A model generated the notes under the pieces. It was not told the DNA's origin and did no database searches. It was given only the letters and a program-made list of their open reading frames with translations. From Apis mellifera (Eukaryota > Arthropoda > Insecta > Hymenoptera > Apidae), in NCBI RefSeq assembly GCF_003254395.2, contig NC_037650.1:1302001-1366000 (forward strand): a stretch of DNA of 64,000 nucleotides, in the 5' to 3' direction. Within the stretch, counting starts at the first letter, position 1. Each line of letters opens with the position of its first letter. Below, one piece after another: positions 36,521 to 48,543 of this stretch. The translations under genes were made by a program, and so were the position numbers.

Positions 36521-39500
36521 TTGAAACTCTTAACAATAAACAATTTTGTTTAAAATATATTTTTTAAGAATTTTTCGATAATTAATTGATAATGTTATAA
36601 ATTCTAAACTTTCCCACTTCTGGATGTTTGAGAAAAAAATGAAGCTAACAGACTATACTATATGAGTTTATATTTTCTATATTATTTTCGCAATTACGCG
36701 AGATAAAGCATAGTAAAAAACATAGTTAATAATAGCGAAATCTGCATTAATAAAGTAGTAATAAAGTGAAAATGACAATGAATTTTTCAAATCTGCTATA
36801 ATCAATACTTGATTGCGTTTTCAAAAACATCAAAAAAAATTCATCTACTTAAATAAACTAAAAGTAAGAAATAAATACCAAGAGCTTTGAAAAATAGAAT
36901 TCGCAAATAAAATAATATCGAAGTAGACACTATTTCCACTATTATATAAAGACTCTACTTCTACTTATAAATATTTTAAATTTATCTTTTTTTCATATTT
37001 CTGAATGATTTGCTGAAATTATTTAATAACAATAATTTTTCAATTTTTTTAACAAGGATTTGTGCTGTAAATTGTTATAATTTGTTTGAAAAATTTAATT
37101 AAATTATAAAACGGTTGTAAAACATCATTATAAATTTGAAATATATTTAAACTTTTTTGTTATATTCTATTATATTTTAAATTCTTATATCATTTTTTTA
37201 TCATAAATTGCAATATTAACATGTGAATTAACTTTTTTTTATAGAAAGTTCTTTTTATTATATTTAGCAATATCTAATTTAATAAATATATGTATTTATG
37301 TTATTTACATAAAATATGTGAAATATGTTATATAAAAAATATGCTTTTGCATAAAAATCTGCATTATAATAATGAACTATATAAATGGCAAAAAAATAAA
37401 ATTTTGTAACACTTTATAAAAATAAATAAAACTGATTGTCTTTGATACAATTTTAGATTAAATTAGATATTAGATATTAGATTTAATATTTTTAAAATAA
37501 AAGAAAAAAAAGATATTATAAGATCTTTTAAAGTCTCCACTGAACTAGAGAACAAAAAGAATATTGATCATTTCATTTTATTAAAGTTAAGATTGTACAT
37601 ATTAATAGACAAATTTGCAAATTGTAAAAAATAAAAATCAAAATAAAAAAGATAAAAACGAATAAAATTAATTATAATCTTTAATTCGTTACTTGATTCG
37701 TTACTTGATTAACATAATCTACATTTCCGGATGCATTATATAAACTTTTTAACGTGTTATTTTTTTTTTTAAATATTAAAAATGAATTCTAAAATCAATT
37801 CTTTCTATTTTTTTTTATTTTCTATTTTTTATTCTAATGGAATATCTGAATGAAATAGATTTTCAAAGATATTATGCAAAATCCATTTTTTATAACTTAA
37901 TGTGCTTTAAACAATCGATAATTAAATATTTGTTTTAAAAAAGTATGATAAATGGCTTCGTTAAACAATGGTGCCATAGAATCGATTAATACTTTATTAT
38001 TATATAATAATATCTTTTTTAATTTTTTTTAACTTTTTAAAAATTTTTGTCGAAAATTATCGAAATATTATCTGTCGATAATTTTATCTCAATATTCTAC
38101 ACTGACATACAATTTTATTAAAACTGTCAAAAAATCTATCTATAATCTTTTCTAATACTCTATACCGATATACAAGAATTTTGATATTCGTATATGCTAA
38201 ATCTTTTAATTAAAAAATTTTTGAAATGAAAAATTGCTTATGCTATATATGCTGTTTATGATTCCAAACTATTGTAGAAAATTTCATAATTTATTATGCA
38301 AATTTATATCATTTTCTAACATTGTTAATATTTATATAATATAGATACAATATAAAAGATTTATATTCTTGGGAATCAAATATTATTAATTCAAATATAT
38401 TAAAAATAAATACAGAATTATAGATATTGAAAGGAAAAATGTTTCTACATACAAAAGAAAATAAATAGATATTACAGAAAATGAAATTTTTTTTTTTATT
38501 ATTTCAAAAAATGTCTTCAAAGAATTCCAAGAAAAAGAAACATTAAAGTTTACAAGAAAAAGATTACAAAAAGTTACTAGAAATACACAAAATAATAAAA
38601 TCAGTTTATTTCATTAGAGCTATAATTTTCTAAATGCCAATTTACCAACACAGTATTGATTTTTAGTAAAAGAAATAATATATCATAATATCTGAATCAT
38701 TGAAAAAAATTATTTAGATATTCATAAATCGAAAAAATTATCAATTCGTAAAAAAAAATATTAAAAAATATATAAATTCCATTGTTTATGCAAATAAGAA
38801 AAATAAAAATCAGTATAAATAAAAGAATAAACAAAACAAAAATGTTTATATTGGATCATTATTATTTTGTTACATTTTTATAACATATTTATAATATATC
38901 CATAAAGTATCCGAATGTAACTATTATTTAAAATAGCATTATGAAAAATATGTCATTATATAATATAAGAAATTAAAAATTTATACTATATTCATTTCTA
39001 AATTAAAGATTCAAAATTTTTTAATGGAAAATAATATATATTTAAAAGAAAAATTTTTACTATACAAAAAATTACTTAAAATGATATACTTAAATAATAT
39101 TTTGTAAAAGAAACAATTATTTGAAATGCTGCAATTAATTGCAATTTATAGAAAAATTAAAAAATTTTTCTATATTTTAAATATACAAAGAAAATAAATA
39201 TATCATATTACATTCAATCTAAAAAAAATTTTTATATTTCATTTATAAGTTATAGAATTAATAACTTGTTAAATAAAATAATGTCTTTAAAAAAAATATA
39301 TAAAAAAATAAAAAAATTATATTCGCAAATTATATTCGCTAATATTTTTTCCATTTATAATCTTAGAAAAATATATTTCTAGAAAACAATAACGCTATTT
39401 CTAAATATATATTTTAAAGCATTTGATATATTTCTATTCAGCTATATTTAAGGTATTTTATAAATATAAGTATCTTCTATTATTTTAATTCTGTATATTA

Positions 39501-40290
39501 TCTTTTTTAAAATATATATGCGGACAAAAAATGTTGCGAATGAAGAAAATTATATAAATATTTTCAAAATAATATTTAATTTTCAATAATATTTGTTATA
39601 ATTTAGAAATAAAAAAAATCAATATTTTTAAAAAAATCTATATTTTATTATTTTTTACTTATTTATTTTTATTTTTATTTATTTATTATTTTTACTTTTA
39701 TTTATTTATTTTTATTATTTTTATTTTTATTTATTTATTTTATTTATTTTTTATTTATTTTTATTTTATTATAAAAAATAAAGATTAAAAAGATTAAAAA
39801 AATTATAATATTATATTTAATATTTATATAAATATATAGAATATATAGAATCATAATATTTAACAAAAAAAAACAATTATCTAAATTTCACAGAATTTAT
39901 AACAGATATTTCATTTCGTTTTTCGTGCGAAAATAACATTGATAAATGAATTTATAATTCATACAATTTATAATTCATCAATTTATAATTCATAAATTTT
40001 TATAATCATACGATATTGTTAATAAATAAATTGTTGTACTAAATAAATTTAAAAATATTTCTCCTATTTTTTCTTTAATTCCACTTTTTGCATGCAAATA
40101 ATATTTTATATACCAGTTTCTATTAAAATTTCTTATTAAAATTTTTTTTAGAAGTTAAAATAAAATTATACTTTGTCAAAGTTTAATTTTTATTATTATT
40201 ACTATTATCTTTATTATTAATATTTATTAACGCAAATATAAATATAATCCTTTTCTATGGATTTGTATGACTTTATTTTATTTTCTATAT
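36521..40290. other. AT-rich stretch; no gene seen
   Basis: Low-complexity DNA. 37,682-37,708 repeats 'ttcgttacttgat' twice in tandem. No splice-bounded protein-like segments noticed. Confidence 0.5.
39643..39775. repeat. Irregular (TTTAT)n/(TTTATT)n low-complexity tract
   Basis: About 130 bp of T-rich pentamer and hexamer repeats, nearly free of C and G. Confidence 0.85.
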
Positions 40291-40300
40291 TTTATACAGA

Positions 40301-40348
40301 TTGGATGAAAAGCTAATATGGCGTCTAGGAACTAGAATAAATCCCTAA
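40301..40348 (+). CDS. Possible C-terminal exon segment
   Basis: Follows a good acceptor (tttattttctatattttatacag ends at 40,299). Read with one leading base it gives LDEKLIWRLGTRINP and then TAA. The composition is protein-like, but the segment is only 15 codons long. It may be the end of one gene, or part of the same locus as the next exon if the stop is a mutation. Confidence 0.25.
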   Translation: MDEKLIWRLGTRINP

Positions 40349-40417
40349 AAATTCGTAACGAAAATAATACATGTCACGTGCATATATTCTATGTCTCATT
40401 TTTTTCAATGCTTACAG

Positions 40418-40501
40418 AATTTCTTGGTGACGCAAAAAAGAAAATTTATTATATCTATTCTATGGCTATGTTATATTTGAAACTTGAATGTGTTGAAGAA
40501 T
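40418..40501 (+). CDS. Candidate internal exon, TPR-like character, gene unknown
   Basis: An 84-base segment preceded by tttttttcaatgcttacag and followed by a GTAAGTATT donor, both near consensus. Only one frame is open (two leading bases): FLGDAKKKIYYIYSMAMLYL then KLECVEE, ending with one base of the next codon. The pattern of an alanine/leucine helix pair faintly recalls tetratricopeptide repeats, which is not proof. The next phase-compatible acceptor is at 41,300, whose exon continues the frame without a stop for 25 codons. Confidence 0.45.
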
Positions 40502-41042
40502 GTAAGTATTTATGATCTTAGCTCATCTAATAGAATATAAATTAATAGAATTGAAAAAAAATGTGTTTGTCTATTCTATGCATTTATTAATATTTATTTT
40601 TATAAATTATAAAATACATATATTATTTTAGATTTGAAATTTTATAAAACATTACATATCTTTTTCGCATTAGTAATATATATTTATTTTAATAAAATAA
40701 AACATTTATCATTAATATTAATAATTAATATATAATAAAAATAAATGAAATTAACATTTATAAAAACTACTATAGATATTATTTTTATATATAATATAAT
40801 ATAATTTTAAAATTTTTAATCAGTTTTTATTCCATATTCTAGAAATATCTAAAAAAATTTTAATTGTTATTACATAAGAATAGAAGATAATATAATTTTT
40901 TATTATTCATAAAATTATCATAATATTATATTAAAAGAGTTTTATTTACTTTGTTTTATAATATATTCTTGTAGTTTACATTATATTATAAAAAATTTAT
41001 AACTCTGTAATACTAATTTATATAATAATAGGTTATATTTTA

Positions 41043-41048
<6 letters not shown>

Positions 41049-41072
<24 letters not shown>
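41049..41072. repeat. (AT)n microsatellite
   Basis: About 24 bp of alternating AT. Confidence 0.9.
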
Positions 41073-41073
<1 letters not shown>

Positions 41074-41300
41074 TATTTATTTGCTATATATTTACTATAT
41101 ATGTTACTATATATTATATGTTTAAGTATGTATAGTATTATATATATTATATGTTTTCTATTATTAAAACGTGCATTTAATTAATTTTAATTTAAAATTT
41201 CAATAATTTCTATTTTTCTTATGTGACAAAATATTTTTCTACTTATTTTCTAGTTAGTGTTTAAATTAAAAAAGATATATAATATTTCAGGTTTTTTCAG

Positions 41301-41377
41301 TTTGTTTTCTTGGTTCAATTGGCTTATTGACTTATAAAAAAAAACCTTTAAATTTCAATTTCTTTGAAAATGTTTGA
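41301..41377 (+). CDS. Candidate exon continuing from 40,418-40,501
   Basis: After the acceptor ggttttttcag the frame compatible with the preceding exon reads CFLGSIGLLTYKKK then PLNFNFFENV and TGA. If this splice is real, it ends the protein here. A different frame just after, from ATG at 41,370 (MFEDNLNLFKIIIK), runs to a strong AAAAG|GTAAGC donor at 41,412. The stop may therefore be a frameshift in one gene, or two genes may overlap. Confidence 0.3.
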
Positions 41378-41412
41378 AGATAATTTGAATCTATTCAAAA
41401 TAATAATAAAAG
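41370..41412 (+). CDS. Candidate first coding exon
   Basis: ATG followed by FEDNLNLFKIIIK, ending at a near-perfect donor (AAAAG|GTAAGC), phase 1. It could start the gene whose later exons lie at 42.9-44.7 kb; phase continuity with those exons was not established. An intermediate exon would be needed. Confidence 0.3.
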
Positions 41413-42918
41413 GTAAGCAAATTTTAATAGTAAAAAAAAATATAAAGAAAATTTTATTTTGAGAAATTTATAATTAAAAATTAATAATTATAAATATGAA
41501 TCAAAAATATTAATCAAAAAAATTTAAATACTTTATTATATATTGAATATATCATTCGTTGAATGTTATATAAAAAACAATAAAATTTTTAATTCTTTTA
41601 TGTTGTTTAAGCTTATATGGAATAAAATATCAAATATATATCAATTGAATGATGTCAAAATTGAATGATAATCGTTTGAAAATCAATATTTTATGAATAT
41701 TTCTTTTGATATAAATGAATTATATTAATGAAAAATTAAAAGTATTTTCTAAAAAAGTAATTAATTCTTATTTGTGAAAAAAAATTATGATAATAAAATT
41801 TTTTAATAATAATGATAATAATTAAAAGAAATTTATTATAAATTAACTGAACTTTTCAATAAGATAATATTCATAATAATATTTTTTGAAATAAAATTAA
41901 TCTTTTAAAATGACTTATCTTCTTGTAAACAAAATTCTATAATCCTAGAAATATAACAAAACTAAAAAACGTAAATAAGGATTGATATGGATGATATATA
42001 GAGAAAAGACATATTAAAAATTGAAATACTAAATAGAATAATAAATTTAATTGAGAATAAAAAAAGATCTATATATTATAATATATAATATCTATATATA
42101 ATATATAATATATGTATATAATAATTAATATATAAAAATAAATAATAATATATAATAATAAAATATATAAAAGAAATACAATCATAAACTTGATTTGAGA
42201 TATTATTTTTTTATTTTTCTGTAATTATCTTATCTTTTTATCTTTTTTCTGTTATTATAGGAAAGAGTTATGAAAGGATTTTTGTTTTGAATAAAATATA
42301 AAGAAATTAAAAGACCATTCTATTTCTAATGTACATATATTATAACATACATTAGAAAAATCAACTAGTTATAATACATGATGTTATTAATTTTTTTATA
42401 CATTTATGTTTTTTTTTCATTTCTTAAAAAAATATTTTTTTTCTTTCATAAATTAATTGTATTGAAAACATATTGATATTTATGAATCGGGCAATATAAT
42501 AAAAGAGAAATATTGAAATATGATATAAATATTCTTTAATTATTATTGAAATATCAAAATTACAATATTATTAATTTATTTTCTTATCATTTTTATTAAA
42601 TAGTATGTTAAGTATTATATATTAGTTTAATATTATATAAGTATATAATGTTAAGTATTATATTATTAATACATATTAATATTATATTATATTAGCATAG
42701 TCAACATATTTATAATAATATTTATATTAAATTTACATTATTTAAAAAATTTAAAAATTATAATTTATATTCAATTATTATTTAAAATTATTTTATAATA
42801 AAATTAAAAAAAATTCATAAATAATAAATTATTTAATAACAATGAATGAAAAAATTGAATGTTTTTTATATTATATATTTTGTATATTTATGTATTATAT
42901 TTTTGTATTGATATTAGT

Positions 42919-43086
42919 CTACAACATTTTTTAAATTTATCTTCTTTTATAAATAATGATCATTATTTTTCTTTTGATTTTTTAAATATTACATTTAAGT
43001 CTTGGAACATATTTGAATTGTGTTTAAAATATTTTTTATTGAATTCTATTTATTATATTTCTATTGAATCAGATCTTCATTATTAA
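42919..43086 (+). CDS. Candidate exon, 55 codons, unknown protein
   Basis: Begins after an acceptor-like tattatatttttgtattgatattag (AG at 42,916-42,917). It reads LQHFLNLSSFINNDHYFSFD, then FLNITFKSWNIFELCLKYFL, then LNSIYYISIESDLHY and TAA. Amino acids such as Trp, Cys, Glu, Asp, His and Ser are spread naturally, unlike AT-driven frames nearby. Its 3' boundary is unclear; a GT shortly before or after the stop could be the donor. Looks like part of an alpha-helical protein. The family is not recognised. Confidence 0.35.
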   Translation, partial: LQHFLNLSSFINNDHYFSFDFLNITFKSWNIFELCLKYFLLNSIYYISIESDLHY

Positions 43087-43196
43087 AAATATTGTTTATT
43101 AAATATTTTTTTGTTTTAGTATTTTTATTTAATTATATTTGTTTGTTTCAGGTAAATTTTATATGTATTTCATAATTTTATTTGTATTATTTATAG

Positions 43197-43260
43197 TCAA
43201 GTTATAAATAAATTTTTAGAAACAATTTTATTAAGAGCTGTAGCTGATTGTGACAAAAAT
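43197..43260 (+). CDS. Candidate internal exon, gene unknown
   Basis: A 64-base segment between tttgtattatttatag and a GTAAGA donor. The open frame (one leading base) reads QVINKFLETILLRAVADC then DKN, with codons such as GCT, GTA, TGT and GAC that stand out from the flanks. It ends in phase 0. Likely belongs with the segments at 42.9 and 43.5 kb. Confidence 0.45.
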
Positions 43261-43277
43261 GTAAGAAATATATGATG

Positions 43278-43279
<2 letters not shown>

Positions 43280-43311
<32 letters not shown>
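43280..43311. repeat. (AT)n microsatellite
   Basis: About 32 bp alternating AT inside the putative intron after 43,260. Confidence 0.9.
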
Positions 43312-43318
<7 letters not shown>

Positions 43319-43528
43319 TAATATATTAATATAATATGTTATAAATATATTATTAGAATTATAAATATTCTTTTTTATAAATAATTGATATTTAATAATT
43401 GTATTAATATGTGTTTTATGATTATCAAGTAATATTAAATCCAGTGTTTTAATAGTTGCTTTTTACAATATATTTTTCTCAAAATATTCTAAAATTAAAA
43501 AAGAAAAAATTTTTAATGATATATTCAG

Positions 43529-43562
43529 ATGGATTTGCAAATCCTAATTCTTCCAATTTCAA
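43529..43562 (+). CDS. Candidate small exon
   Basis: Thirty-four bases between gatatattcag and GTAAATATT. In phase 0, as left by the preceding exon, it reads MDLQILILPIS. An alternative frame reads GFANPNSSNF. The donor is weaker than the others. The assignment depends on it joining 43,197-43,260. Confidence 0.25.
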
Positions 43563-44279
43563 GTAAATATTCTTTTATTACCAATATTTGATTTATAAAT
43601 AAATATAATAGTTTTTAAATTTTTTGTTTCTTCAATCATTAAATTTAATTAAATGTGATTTAGCTATTATAATTATAATTTATTAAAATATTTTTTGTCG
43701 TTAATCTTAATGAATTTTTTTTTTATTCTATTATTATCCTATTTTTTATTTTATTATTTCATATATGTCTATTTTTTGTATTTCTATCTACACATGATTT
43801 TATTTCTCAAATATATTTGTTTAAAAAAAATGAAGAAAAGTTTTCAAAATAAGAAAAAGTTCTTTATCATAAGATAGATACATATTCACAATCAAAATTT
43901 TAAAAAGAACAGAATGAAAAATACATTTTATTTATAACAATTCGTTGTGCTTTTTTTATAAATTTGATAAATAAATTGAAAAGATAATCAATAATTAGTA
44001 ATGTTAAACGAAATAGAATAAATACTGAACAATTCATGTTATTGCTTTTAATATAGTAAGACTTATAGTAAGAAAAAAATTAATCACTAATTAATGATTT
44101 CACAAAAGTTCTAAGAAATTATCAGAAATTTCACTTTAGATATCAAAAAAATTTAATTTAAAAAAATAATTAATTATTATCACTATACTTGGTACAACAT
44201 GATTTAAAATTGAATGCAAATGTATGTACTACAATATTGCTATGAAACAAAAAGACAATTTGTTTGTTTTGTACAAATC

Positions 44280-44304
<25 letters not shown>
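44280..44304. repeat. T25 homopolymer
   Basis: Longest uninterrupted homopolymer in the window. On the minus strand it could be the poly(A) tail of a retroposed sequence, but no retroposon body is recognised beside it. Confidence 0.9.
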
Positions 44305-44311
<7 letters not shown>

Positions 44312-44606
44312 ATAATCAAGAAAATTGAAAGTGTTAAAAAGTACATAAAATTCATTATTTCAACTTCATCATTTTTTTGAAATATATATATTTTTTAAAT
44401 ATGAAAACTTTTGCAACGTTTTAATATCTCCAAAACTAATAATTTTTTTGTTATAAATGATAATAATTTAAATTAAATTTAATTAATAAATTTAATTAAT
44501 TTTAATTAAATTTAAATGTATAAAAAAATATACATATATAAAAATTATATATTATAATTTTATAAAAAAATAACAATTTCTTTCATTAAAAAGTAACTTT
44601 GAATAA

Positions 44607-44705
44607 AAAATTATTTTCGTTAAGCAATTTTATTATGTCTTTTCTCTTTGTCATAAAATTTTTAATAACGGGAATATTTTAGATATTCTTGTTTCAGATT
44701 GTTAA
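44607..44705 (+). CDS. Candidate terminal exon
   Basis: Reads KQFYYVFSLCHKIFNNGNIL then DILVSDC and TAA. A possible acceptor is ttattttcgttaag just before CAATTT. Composition is protein-like. It would be a plausible 3' end for the 41-44 kb gene. An alternative acceptor ttcttgtttcag at 44,697 opens a short other frame (IVNTNRIASYIKYIYF). Confidence 0.3.
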   Translation, partial: KIIFVKQFYYVFSLCHKIFNNGNILDILVSDC

Positions 44706-46100
44706 TACAAATCGAATCGCTTCTTATATTAAATATATATATTTTTAATCTAATTAATAATAATATTATTCCTTATATTATCTTATATATTATATTATAA
44801 TATTATTATTTATTATTATTATTTTATTTTATTATTGATTCTATTTTTATTATTTTATTATTTTTACTATAAAATATGTTTTTGATACAAACATAATAAT
44901 ATACGAAATTTATTAAATATAATTATACATAGATCTAAAATATTAGATCTAAAATATAGATAATAACAGTTTATAAAGTAAACAAAAAAAAAAAAGAATT
45001 AAAATTTTCTTTACGAAAAAAAATAATAAAAATGCAAAACCTTAATTGGATATATAAATAACTTATATAGTAAAAATAATCATATGTATATATATACGAT
45101 AGTAAAACAATATATGTTTCAAAAAATAATTTCTTTTATTTCTTTATAAATTTACAATAATAAATATTTTTTTCAAGGTTTTTATCAATCAAATACTTAT
45201 TTCCAATTATTATTTTATTTTTTATTTGTTTTCTCTTTCATAATATACAAAAGTTTAATTTTTTTTGTATTTATCTTATATTATACTAATTTAATCTCCA
45301 TATACTTTATATTTATATTTATTTAATATTTTACATTTTAAAAAATACAATATTTTTAATAAATTTCGTATTGCATTTGGTCAATAAATTTTTGTCACGG
45401 ATTATAATTGACTATATTTTTTCCTGTTGGATAAACTATATAATTAATAATCTTAATAATTTGTATTAATATTGAATATAAAAAAAAATTATATATTATA
45501 TACATAACTATATTTTTGAATATATTTTTCTTTGGTAAAACTGTATGGTTGGTATATCTTTTTGATCAATATATCGATCAATATTACCAACATATTTGTA
45601 CATGTTTGTAAAATAATTATAATAATTTTAATTTTATTGTTTAATTTATTATAATCATATCATTCATGATGTTATTATTAAATTTTTCCATTACATATAT
45701 ATTAAGAGATAATCATAAATTATAAATTAATAGAAAAATTTACAAAACCAAGTAGTAAAAGAGATGTTAAATTTATTATTAGAAGAATTATATAAAATTA
45801 TATATTATATAATAAAATATATAATATTAGCAATAAAAAATTAATAGAAAAATTTATAAAATTAAAATAAAAGAAACTAATAGTAAACTAAACTAATAGT
45901 AAAAGAAAATTATTACTAGAAGAATTACAAAATTTGTAATATTACCTTATTATTTCCATATTTGATGATGATCCATTATTGAAGTGATGAAATTTAAGAA
46001 ATTCATACCTCACTTTTTCTTTTTATTTTTGGAAGAATTTAAACATGGATAAAAATTCAGAAATCAAAACAACAAAATAAATTTTTGTTAATTTCGACTT
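44706..46100. other. AT-rich stretch; no gene seen
   Basis: Contains an imperfect hairpin at about 45,547-45,595 (gttggta...taccaac arms). No protein-like frame was recognised. Confidence 0.5.
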
Positions 46101-46117
46101 TTGATTTTTTTCGCATA

Positions 46118-46204
46118 TTATATTTTTTGAAGTCTTGCATTCTTGTTCTCCTTTTCTTGTCCTTTTTTAAAAAATTCTTCAACATAATTCTTTACTGTGT
46201 TCAT
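46118..46204 (-). CDS. Small candidate coding segment
   Basis: ATG to TAA reads MNTVKNYVEEFFKK then GQEKENKNARLQKI. A one-base shift continues as KYNMRKKSKVEINKNLF and CCFDF. The segment follows an acceptor-like aaaaatacag. Lys/Glu/Asn-rich, so composition bias could produce it. The gene is unknown. Confidence 0.2.
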   Translation of the reverse strand: MNTVKNYVEEFFKKGQEKENKNARLQKI

Positions 46205-46836
46205 AATATACCTGTATTTTTGTTCAGAATTTATGTATTATACATTTTACTATTTTTAAATAAGAAAAATATGACGAAAATCAAATAATTCTAATTTTTT
46301 TCTAAATTTTTTCTAGTAGAATATCAATTTTCAATTGAAATTTCATTATAAATATATTATGTAAAAAAAAGATATTGATCACATAAAAAGAAAGATTATA
46401 TGAAAGATGTAGAACACAATAAACAAATAATAAAAATATTATTTTTGAAATTATATATATCAATTTTTTGGATAGAAATAATTCAAAAATAATATTTTGA
46501 ATAGATTAACTTGTTACTAAACAATTAACTTGTTACTAAAAACTATGAATTTTGTTTCACTATTTAAAGAATTTAAAGAATTTATCAAGAAATTTATCAA
46601 AAAACTAATAAATCAATTTCAAAGTTTTTTTTTACAATATTTAACAATATTTGTTTACAATTTTCCATAATATTTAATCTATAAATATTCATAGTAACCG
46701 CGAATCATATCTTTCAAAATTTCAATTCATTTCATAAAGTGAATGCGACACGAATTAATTAATTTACAAATTGATTTAGATAAATATAATAAAAGTATTG
46801 GAGATTCTCTAACTTACAAAGAGCACACGGTTCAAT

Positions 46837-46856
46837 ATGGATTCGATCGAATCCAT
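46837..46856. repeat. 20-bp perfect palindrome ATGGATTCGATCGAATCCAT
   Basis: Self-complementary 20-mer containing TCGA and GATC and relatively rich in G+C, so harder to attribute to AT bias than other palindromes in the window. Confidence 0.85.
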
Positions 46857-46959
46857 GGAGTTAACGATTTGTAGTTATCCGGATGAACATCAAAGTGAAA
46901 AGGAAGCAATTGTGATCAGTAATCAATCGTTACAATCGAATTTTGCCATTTGTTTGTAG
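46837..46959 (+). CDS. Small ORF, 40 residues, in a higher-complexity island
   Basis: ATG to TAG reads MDSIESMELTICSYPDEHQ, then SEKEAIVISNQSLQS, then NFAICL. Codon use (TCG, ATC, ACG, CCG, CAC-type third positions) is clearly less AT-biased than the surroundings. The start codon lies inside a 20-bp perfect palindrome. The other strand is also open and carries an acceptor-bounded segment at 46,923-47,003, so at most one of the two readings is probably real. No domain is recognised. Confidence 0.3.
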   Translation: MDSIESMELTICSYPDEHQSEKEAIVISNQSLQSNFAICL

Positions 46960-47003
46960 TGGGGTTGCTCAATTGTCTCAATTTCGTCTTCTACGCAGGT
47001 GGT
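46923..47003 (-). CDS. Candidate terminal exon
   Basis: Preceded on the minus strand by an acceptor-like tttcatcctattcgaatatcag, then reads TTCVEDEIETIEQPHYKQMA, then KFDCND and TGA. Acidic, natural-looking composition. Just downstream on this strand another frame reads LLPFHFDVHPDNYKSLTPWI then RSNPY, so the relic or gene may continue through a frameshift. It overlaps the plus-strand ORF at 46,837-46,959. Confidence 0.3.
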   Translation of the reverse strand, partial: TTCVEDEIETIEQPHYKQMAKFDCND

Positions 47004-47109
47004 CTGATATTCGAATAGGATGAAATAATAAATAAACATGCGATGAACAAAGAACAAATGATCAGGACTATAAATTAGGAAATAAAATAGGAAGAAAAAA
47101 TTCAAAATT

Positions 47110-48540
47110 CTATCGAAATTTGCAAAAATTTATAATTTATAAACTTGGAAGTTTTACCAAAACTATACTCGAAAAATTATAATAATAAAATATTTATTTT
47201 TATTTTTAATAATATGATAAAATATATTATTAATATTGTTATATATTTTGTTCGAAAATTTCGTAAGAGTAAAGAAAACTTTGTAATTTTATAATTAAAT
47301 ATATTATAATTAAATCAAACTATATTTAGATACTTTCATAAATAAAAAATAAAAGAAATAAATTTAAAAAATTATTTTTTTCAAAATAATTAATTCAAAT
47401 AATAGTTAAAATAATTTTGATTTGATGAAATAAATAAAATCACATTATTGCTCCTAATTTAAGAACAATATAATATAATATCGAGAACAATAATCGAACG
47501 ATTTAAGCTTTGTTTTCTAACAGTTTACGGCCCATCCATTATATTATTTACATTAAATTACATTATTTATATTATTTACATTAAACGCAATTTTTTCCTG
47601 GCAATAAATGCAAATATTTTCAACTTAGAATTTATCATTTAATTTATTTATCTATTTAATATATAATATATAATTTATAATATATAAATATATAAATATA
47701 TAAATTATATAATGAATAATAATAATTAAAAATATATTATATAATAATTATATAATAAATATATAAAAAACAATTTAATTTCTTTTTCAGTATTATTTAT
47801 TTTTTGATTGTTATTTTTAAATTTGAAATAGATACTATAATGAATTAAAAAAAATTTTAAAATATATTAAAATTCCTTACAACACATCATTTATAATAAA
47901 ACATTGATGAACATTTTAATCTATAATGGAAAACAATTATATAACATTTATGGAATGTTTTGAATTAATTAGAAAAATAAATATAATATATTGTTTTATT
48001 CAGATATACAATTTTACACAGATTTCCTTTGTTTCATCTTTTTGTTCATTCATAATAATTTCTTCGAAATGAAATTTTTATTTACTTTTATCACTTTATT
48101 GTTTATATATAATTTTTGAAGAACGCAGTTTCTTGTATTTCTCTTTTGATCATTCTGTGTTATATACATATATTATAAAAGACAATATTTTTCAACAATT
48201 TCGGAAATTTTTTATTTTTTATAAATAGAATGTTGATTTTTATATACGATAAATATATAATTATAATTATTTTATATTATTTTCATTTTTATTTATATTC
48301 AGTTTTATTTATATTTCATTTTTGATATCAGATTTTATTTGCAATGCATTATTAATTAATCGATTCAAATGATTAAAATTAAAAACAGTATTGATTTTTC
48401 TTTTAATAAAATATGATAATATTTGATTACATAATAATATGTAATAATAATTAAATATATAATATATAATAATAAATTTATAAATATAAATTATAGATAA
48501 TTATTATAAATATATAATTAATTATTCGATCGTCAATGCA
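47110..48540. other. AT-rich stretch; no gene seen
   Basis: 47,535-47,590 repeats 'tattatttacattaaa' twice. Otherwise low complexity with no protein-like frame. Confidence 0.5.
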
Positions 48541-48543
48541 GTA

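Noticed and set aside
43695..43877. Hydrophobic plus-strand ORF (60 codons, open from 43,665)
   Set aside because: T-rich low-complexity translation of Phe/Ile/Leu/Tyr then Lys. No splice signal pair and no similarity to the better exon candidates around it.
44280..44304. T25 as the tail of a retroposed gene
   Set aside because: No coding or SINE/LINE body and no target duplication seen next to it.
45547..45595. Inverted repeat gttggta...taccaac as a structured RNA
   Set aside because: Arms of only 7 bp with an AT-rich loop are common by chance in this window, and no flanking support was seen.
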